From assembly GCA_010909165.1 (NCBI GenBank), contig MU008203.1:310001-374000 (forward strand): a DNA stretch of 64,000 nucleotides, written 5' to 3'. This stretch comes from Anthoceros angustus (taxonomy: Eukaryota; Streptophyta; Anthocerotopsida; Anthocerotales; Anthocerotaceae). Position 1 is the first letter of the stretch; each line of letters opens with the position of its first letter. Made by a program: the position numbers and the translations under genes. Shown piece after piece: positions 59,640 to 64,000 of this stretch. The notes beneath the pieces were generated by a model. It made no database searches. It saw nothing but the letters and a program-made list of their open reading frames with translations, and was not told the DNA's origin.

Positions 59640-61100
59640 CCTGCGCAAGCTAATCTTATTTGTACCTGCCTAGTTTTGTCATTCTATTCTTTTATTTCTA
59701 CTATTTACTCTACCCTTTTTACCATATGTTACAGCAGTCCTCCTTCTCTCAACGTCGCGGAGATTTTCCACAACCTCCTCGCCAACACGCCGCTTGCTAG
59801 GATCCCGGCCTTCGCTTTGCCTTCACTGCACTTCGCGACAGATTTTGCTTGCAATGTCGTAGCCTTCCTGCAATCGTGCACACTCCTCCGCCCCTAGCTG
59901 CTCAGCTTAGCTTAGAGCTTGCTCGCCTTCCTCCTCTTACACTCATGGCACCCCGGTCTATCAGGTTACGCTCAAAAGTGCGCGAAAACCCTGCCTAACC
60001 AGGGTTTTGAAAGTACATGCAAACTTAACCTGGATTTTCCCATTGCGCCCCATCGTGATGCACGCCATGTGTCTTCATCAGGGCATGAATGCTCTAACCC
60101 GATTTATCATATCTAGCCTACTTGACATGCATATATAGCCTATATGCATAAGTTGATAACTTCGAAGCCCAAGGAAGTTGCCTTCCTCGTCCTTTGAGAT
60201 AACTTACCCCCCCCTCCCTATAGAGATTTTTTTTGGACCAAGGACCATGGAGCATCTATCTGGAGCCTCAAAGTCCAAGGACTTTTTTTCTATGTAAATA
60301 TACCCTGCCAAAGACAAAGGACTTCCTACCGATATAAACGACCCTTACCATGGTTCAAGGAAGTTTTGTCCTTGATCCTAGCCTAAGTGTCAGAACCTTT
60401 CTCTCGGGTAAGTGTCAGACTTCCTACCAGGGTCCCCATATTACTAAGTACTAAACTTCCTACTGACGTCTTACTGACTTCCTACGGTATGTCGAATCGC
60501 GGCCCTGCTAGTTCGGACGCCCCCCGTCCATAGCTTCCTACCTGGAAGGTGTCTTTCTTTTAGCGTTGACGGGTTACTTACTCCTACTCCCTATAGCCAT
60601 CACTCCTCTAGATTCTAAGTGACCAAACTTTTTCGTTCCACACTCCTTCATGGATACTTCTGATAATCTCCATACATTGGCTTCCCTTCACCCAACGTCT
60701 CTTTTCTCCGTCCGGCCCCGATCACTGATTGCCTATGAGATGGAACGGTGCACTTGACCTCTTTTCTCCGTCCGGCCCCGATCACTGATTGCCTATGAGA
60801 TGGAACGGTGCACTTGACCTCTACTGATTGCCTACAAGATGGAACGGTGCACTTGACCTGTATCGCTCCCTATCTTCCCTATCTTCACTAGCTTGTAATC
60901 AAGGGTGCGGAGGATGCTCATGTTCTTTTTCTAATGTGCCCCGCACAGTACTAATACATCCATGCAAAAGTTTGATCTATACTTCATTCGATTGATATTA
61001 TGATTCATGTATTTTATAGGTATTATTGATGTGTAGAATAAATTCAACTAGGGTTAACCCAACGAGGGTCTCACTAAACCAGGCCTATCCCATTGTCACA
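59640..61100. other. Spacer between the retroelement and the SOUL gene
   Basis: No gene is supported. It contains a perfect 60-bp duplication (60701-60820). The last ~100 bp are the presumable 3' UTR of the minus-strand gene that follows. Confidence 0.5.
60701..60860 (+). repeat. Perfect 60-bp tandem duplication plus a 39-bp partial unit
   Basis: 60701-60760 and 60761-60820 are identical (start 'cttttctccgtccggcc', end 'ggtgcacttgacct'). A third, partial unit (60821-60859) has 'actgattgcctacaagatgg', two changes from the others. Perfect identity indicates a very recent event or an assembly stutter. Confidence 0.95.
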
Positions 61101-61116
61101 TAGGCTTGTATTTGAC

Positions 61117-62959
61117 TCAATCCAACTTGAAATCTTGCAGCCCGATGAGAACCTCATTTCTCTGCAATCCACGGTTACATAGTCAGCCTGCAGACTAGAG
61201 CCTTCAGCAGATGAGACAAAGCTGGAGGAGAAAGGCACCTGTATGAAGTCCGGTGTACTGTTAGGATCATTGTAGCGAGCGAGCATGGAGCCTTCTTGTG
61301 GTACGAGGCCATCTTTGAGTAATGCAGCACGCAAATCTCTCTCCAATTGCCTCACTCGTTCCGGCGTTGGTTTGCCGCTAAACTTGAAAGCTGCCAGAAA
61401 TCCCCCATCAACAGGTCGGACCTCCACGTTGGCCGAGTTCGGGGCAGGTAACCTGATGCTTCAAATCCTGATTCAATGTGGGGAGTGGTAAAAACAATCT
61501 CTCACTGCTGGAGGAACTGATTACCTGGACAAATCGGCAGCCCGAGGCAGCACAATCTGGATGCGAGATGGCCCAGAGGTTTCCTCATTTCTCGTCTTGG
61601 TGAATACCGGCGTGGTCATTTTGAACTTCTCGCCCCCGACATTCTTGCCAAAGATGTAGCTGCAGATGGAAGGAGAGTGGTCAGATTCATGACTTGCAAT
61701 GCCCTGAAGATAGACATGGGAGATGAAGTACTCACCCAGCTATGTCATTAAATCCCTTGTTGCCTGCTAGCCCTTCTGAATCAGCCTCCACCACTAATAT
61801 CGGATCATACTTTCTTACCTGCATCCAACAGCAGCTTATGCCATATCTGCCATATTTTATGCCAACGTATGCCTTATACCATATCTGCACGTGAACCTAG
61901 CTTGCGGGCCTTGAAGTCATTAGCAGCAGATCCATAGAGGGGATCAACCTCATAAGCTGCAGCTCGTCTCAGAACTTGGTACCTTGGAGTCTCCAAGTCA
62001 GGGGTCTTGTAATAACGCATCTGCAGTAACACGTGTCCCAGTTCAGTCTGGTGACTATAACAGACAACGCAAATGGACACAGGTCTGGCCGAACCTCACC
62101 TGTCTGATCACATCCATGACGGCCTCGAGAGACAGGTACTCGTTGTTCTGAACGGAGTCCCACAGGTCCTGCACCAGGCAACAAGGAATGTATCATGGTC
62201 TAGAATACAGTCGAGTCATGCTTGATCTGGTGGACGCAACCTACCACATGACTGACGAATTTGCGAGTCTCCGCATCAAAGGTCATGATCGAGACACCAG
62301 TGAACACCAGCTTAGGTCTCCAAGGCAGCAGCTCGAAATTGAGGGTCATGGTCCACCGAGTTGTGATCTCATTGGGGCCTGTCTGCCAGCACCGGTACCT
62401 CTGCAAAAGCTTAGCACCTGGGCGGAAGGAATGCAAGAGCGAGCCTGAGCCTCGCAATGAAGGCTTCCTGAACCCAAACCTGGCGGACTGTGTGAAGCTC
62501 GAACAGGGGACGGAAGAGAACACGGAGCATGCCGATGTTGAACAGATACCAGTCCAGCGTCTCGTACCGGGTGAGTGGGTCCTTGAACACCACATTCTGA
62601 GCGTACATGCTCTTGTCTATCCCCTGCTCATCGAACAAGTGCACCAGGTCCTTCTCCAGAAACGCCACCAGTTCCTGTGCCACATCCTGGGGAGCCTCTA
62701 CATCCACATCCACCGCGTTCATCGGCCGAGGAGCTCCGCTGAATGCACGGCAGGTGAGTGACGCAGTGCTGCATTGCTCCAACACGGGAGACCTATTCGA
62801 ATTAGAGGAGACCGCTGCATTCTTGCTTAGTCTGAGGAAAGGACGACGCGAGGCAGCTACAGCTCTGCCGCGCAAGTTCTGCACTGCAGCCTGCTGCGGA
62901 AAGCCGTCAGGATTGCAAGACAGGAGAGATGGCACCCTGGAACTCGACAAGACAGCCAT
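61117..62959 (-). CDS. HBP5: SOUL heme-binding / DUF2358 plastid protein (HBP5-like), complete, 8 exons
   Basis: Exons: 62480-62959, 62245-62400, 62100-62168, 61949-62020, 61736-61818, 61525-61659, 61239-61452, 61117-61161. All introns are GT..AG and the sum is 1254 bp, giving 417 residues with no lesion. Residues 1-~85 are Ser/Arg-rich (MAVLSSSRVPSLLSC), a likely plastid transit peptide. The DUF2358 part follows: LVAFLEKDLVHLFDEQGIDK, FKDPLTRYETLDWYLFNI, TGPNEITTRWTM and LPWRPKLVFTG. Then a linker DLWDSVQNNEYLSLEAVMD and the SOUL domain: YKTPDLETPRYQVLRRAAAY, VRKYDPILVVEA, GNKGFNDIAGYIFGKN, KMTTPVFT and GLVPQEGSMLARYNDP, ending DFKLD. Plant relatives bind heme/tetrapyrroles in plastids and affect heme turnover. 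The start at 62959 was chosen for the transit-peptide-like sequence over an in-frame ATG 51 bp upstream. Confidence 0.93.
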
Positions 62960-63397
62960 GTTGCACTGCACTGCACCCACGTCTGCTTCTCGACTTAAGC
63001 ATTTTTCCATCCAAGAGTGTTTCGTTTTTATGCGGTGGAGAGAAACTTGCTATAACGATCAGTTCACGTAAGAGAGAGCCAAAACAGTTACATCGTCGGT
63101 GTTCCAGAGCAGATCTCACTAGAGAAAACACGGTCAGGGACAAGTCGTCAAGGGTTCTGCGAAACATTGCTGAAACAACAGAGTTCCTCCACAGCCAGGT
63201 TTCATGAGCAAAAGGCACCTTTTTCTCCATAAATTTCAAAGAGTCCCGAAATCGCTATTCGAAAAACAGAATAGCTGTCAATTGCTTGTGTGGACCACGA
63301 AAAATGCCTTCAGAATGAGAGGCAAGCGTGACAAGATCCTTAACAGTTGGCAGACACATGTAAAACAACGGCTCCCTGGCAAGCTCTTAAGCAGAAT
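62960..63397. other. Promoter-side interval of the SOUL gene
   Basis: Upstream region of the minus-strand gene. No element could be assigned, and small frames on both strands look fortuitous. Confidence 0.4.
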
Positions 63398-63953
63398 CTA
63401 AATTCCAGAAGACCCTCCTGATAATTGGGTGACTTGTATACTTGCCTTCCCTAACAATGAGGTCCCGCTAGGCTTCAGAACTGCAGGTGCGTGGACTGAA
63501 AGATCTCGACGCACACCCGCACCTTCTGAGGGGTAGATGCTGTAGAGCTCCCACACTCCTGGCAACTCCTCATACGGACCGACCTCTGCGATGCTGGGCT
63601 TTTCCCCCACTGTGCACCGAGGTCGTGAAACAAGTCCCTCGTTGTGTCACACAAAGCTCTTTCACGCGCTGATATGACCTCTTGTCCGGCTTGAAGATTG
63701 GAGAAGCATTAACTTGGTATCACCACATGCCTCGGAGAACAGCTTGCCCTACAAGAGGGTCTTCAAACGAGGAGCAGAATCCAAACACCCTTCCTGGAAG
63801 CCCGCTCGGAGGATTACTAAACTCGTACATCCGCGTTCTCTGATATCTACTACTCTTCGCATCGTAGGGTTGTAGCTCTGAACCATCCATGAGGTCCCCC
63901 TCCGATGCCGGGAGCTCCTCTTGGGAATCGCATCCCTCAATTACACAGTTCAC
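63398..63953 (-). CDS. Unidentified coding fragments, probably exons of one gene entering from the right
   Basis: Two minus-strand frames have strong protein character: 63953-63720 (ELQPYDAKSSRYQRTRMYEF, SNPPSGLPGRVFGFCSSFED, PLVGQAVLRGMW) ending at a donor-like ATGTG|GTGATA, and 63610-63398 (GEKPSIAEVGPYEELPGVWE, LYSIYPSEGAGVRRDL). Nothing in either is diagnostic to me. The first base of the second block is ambiguous, so the joint is not fixed. Confidence 0.4.
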
Positions 63954-64000
63954 CTCATTGGTCCACCCTAGGCAGCCTACATAAGCAGCTAGCTAGCTAG

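Noticed and set aside
63398-63610. Possible CD36/LIMP-2-type protein from 'GEKPSIAEVGPY'
   Set aside because: One short motif is similar, but the flanking sequence (PGVWELYSIYPSEG) does not follow that family and the start of the block is uncertain; left unidentified.

Overview
The window is nuclear DNA of a land plant. It holds genes with short spliceosomal introns (GT..AG), Copia LTR retrotransposons, a CACTA DNA transposon and PLS-class PPR proteins. Plant-only genes are present: an ATAB2-like plastid translation factor, a C2H2 zinc-finger protein with the plant PARP-like fold, and a SOUL/DUF2358 plastid heme-binding protein. The PPR style (a recurring insert before the 'QGxxIH' helix) and a retroelement-linked DNA cytosine methyltransferase make me lean to a non-seed plant (fern or lycophyte). 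That placement is a guess from memory, not a demonstration.

Layout. 1-1.25 kb: 5' part of an ATAB2-like gene (minus). 1.3-2.9 and 9.2-9.7 kb: three same-orientation copies of an interspersed repeat with a reverse-transcriptase-element-like tail. 2.9-8.8 kb: AT-rich spacer with decayed coding sequence and short tandem repeats. 8.8-9.0 kb: LINE ORF2 tail. 10-10.8 kb: dead nepenthesin-type aspartic protease. 12.2-13.6 kb: zinc-finger gene (minus). 18.2-20.7 kb: decayed organellar tryptophanyl-tRNA synthetase (minus). 21.5-24.2 kb: PPR protein (plus). 25.3-25.7 kb: intron-less, deleted PNO1 copy. 26-29.5 kb: tandem repeats. 29.5-34.3 kb: a Copia element carrying a 1.1-kb internal tandem duplication. 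34.3-37.3 kb: scrambled host-gene pieces (aladin in both orientations, a helical-repeat-like gene). 37.3-39.5 kb: more Copia debris. 39.6-42.3 kb: a broken PPR gene with an internal inversion. 42.8-48.0 kb: a Copia element with both LTRs. 48-53 kb: a protein-kinase-like gene split by a 4.6-kb CACTA element with TIRs and a 3-bp target duplication. 53-59.6 kb: a mosaic of repeated blocks joined at 5-10 bp shared words, containing a retropepsin-like protein and a DNA cytosine methyltransferase-like protein. 61.1-63.0 kb: an intact eight-exon SOUL/DUF2358 gene (minus). 63.4-64 kb: unidentified coding sequence.

The genes do not form a pathway. ATAB2, the SOUL protein, organellar TrpRS and PPR proteins are all organelle-directed, but this is a common nuclear class and their proximity is probably chance. 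The most notable content is in the mobile DNA: a methyltransferase linked to a retropepsin, a CACTA element caught inside an exon, and rearrangements with microhomology joints. Several duplicate copies differ mainly by tiny indels near CTG/CAG words or homopolymers, so consensus error must be excluded before any biology is built on those differences.
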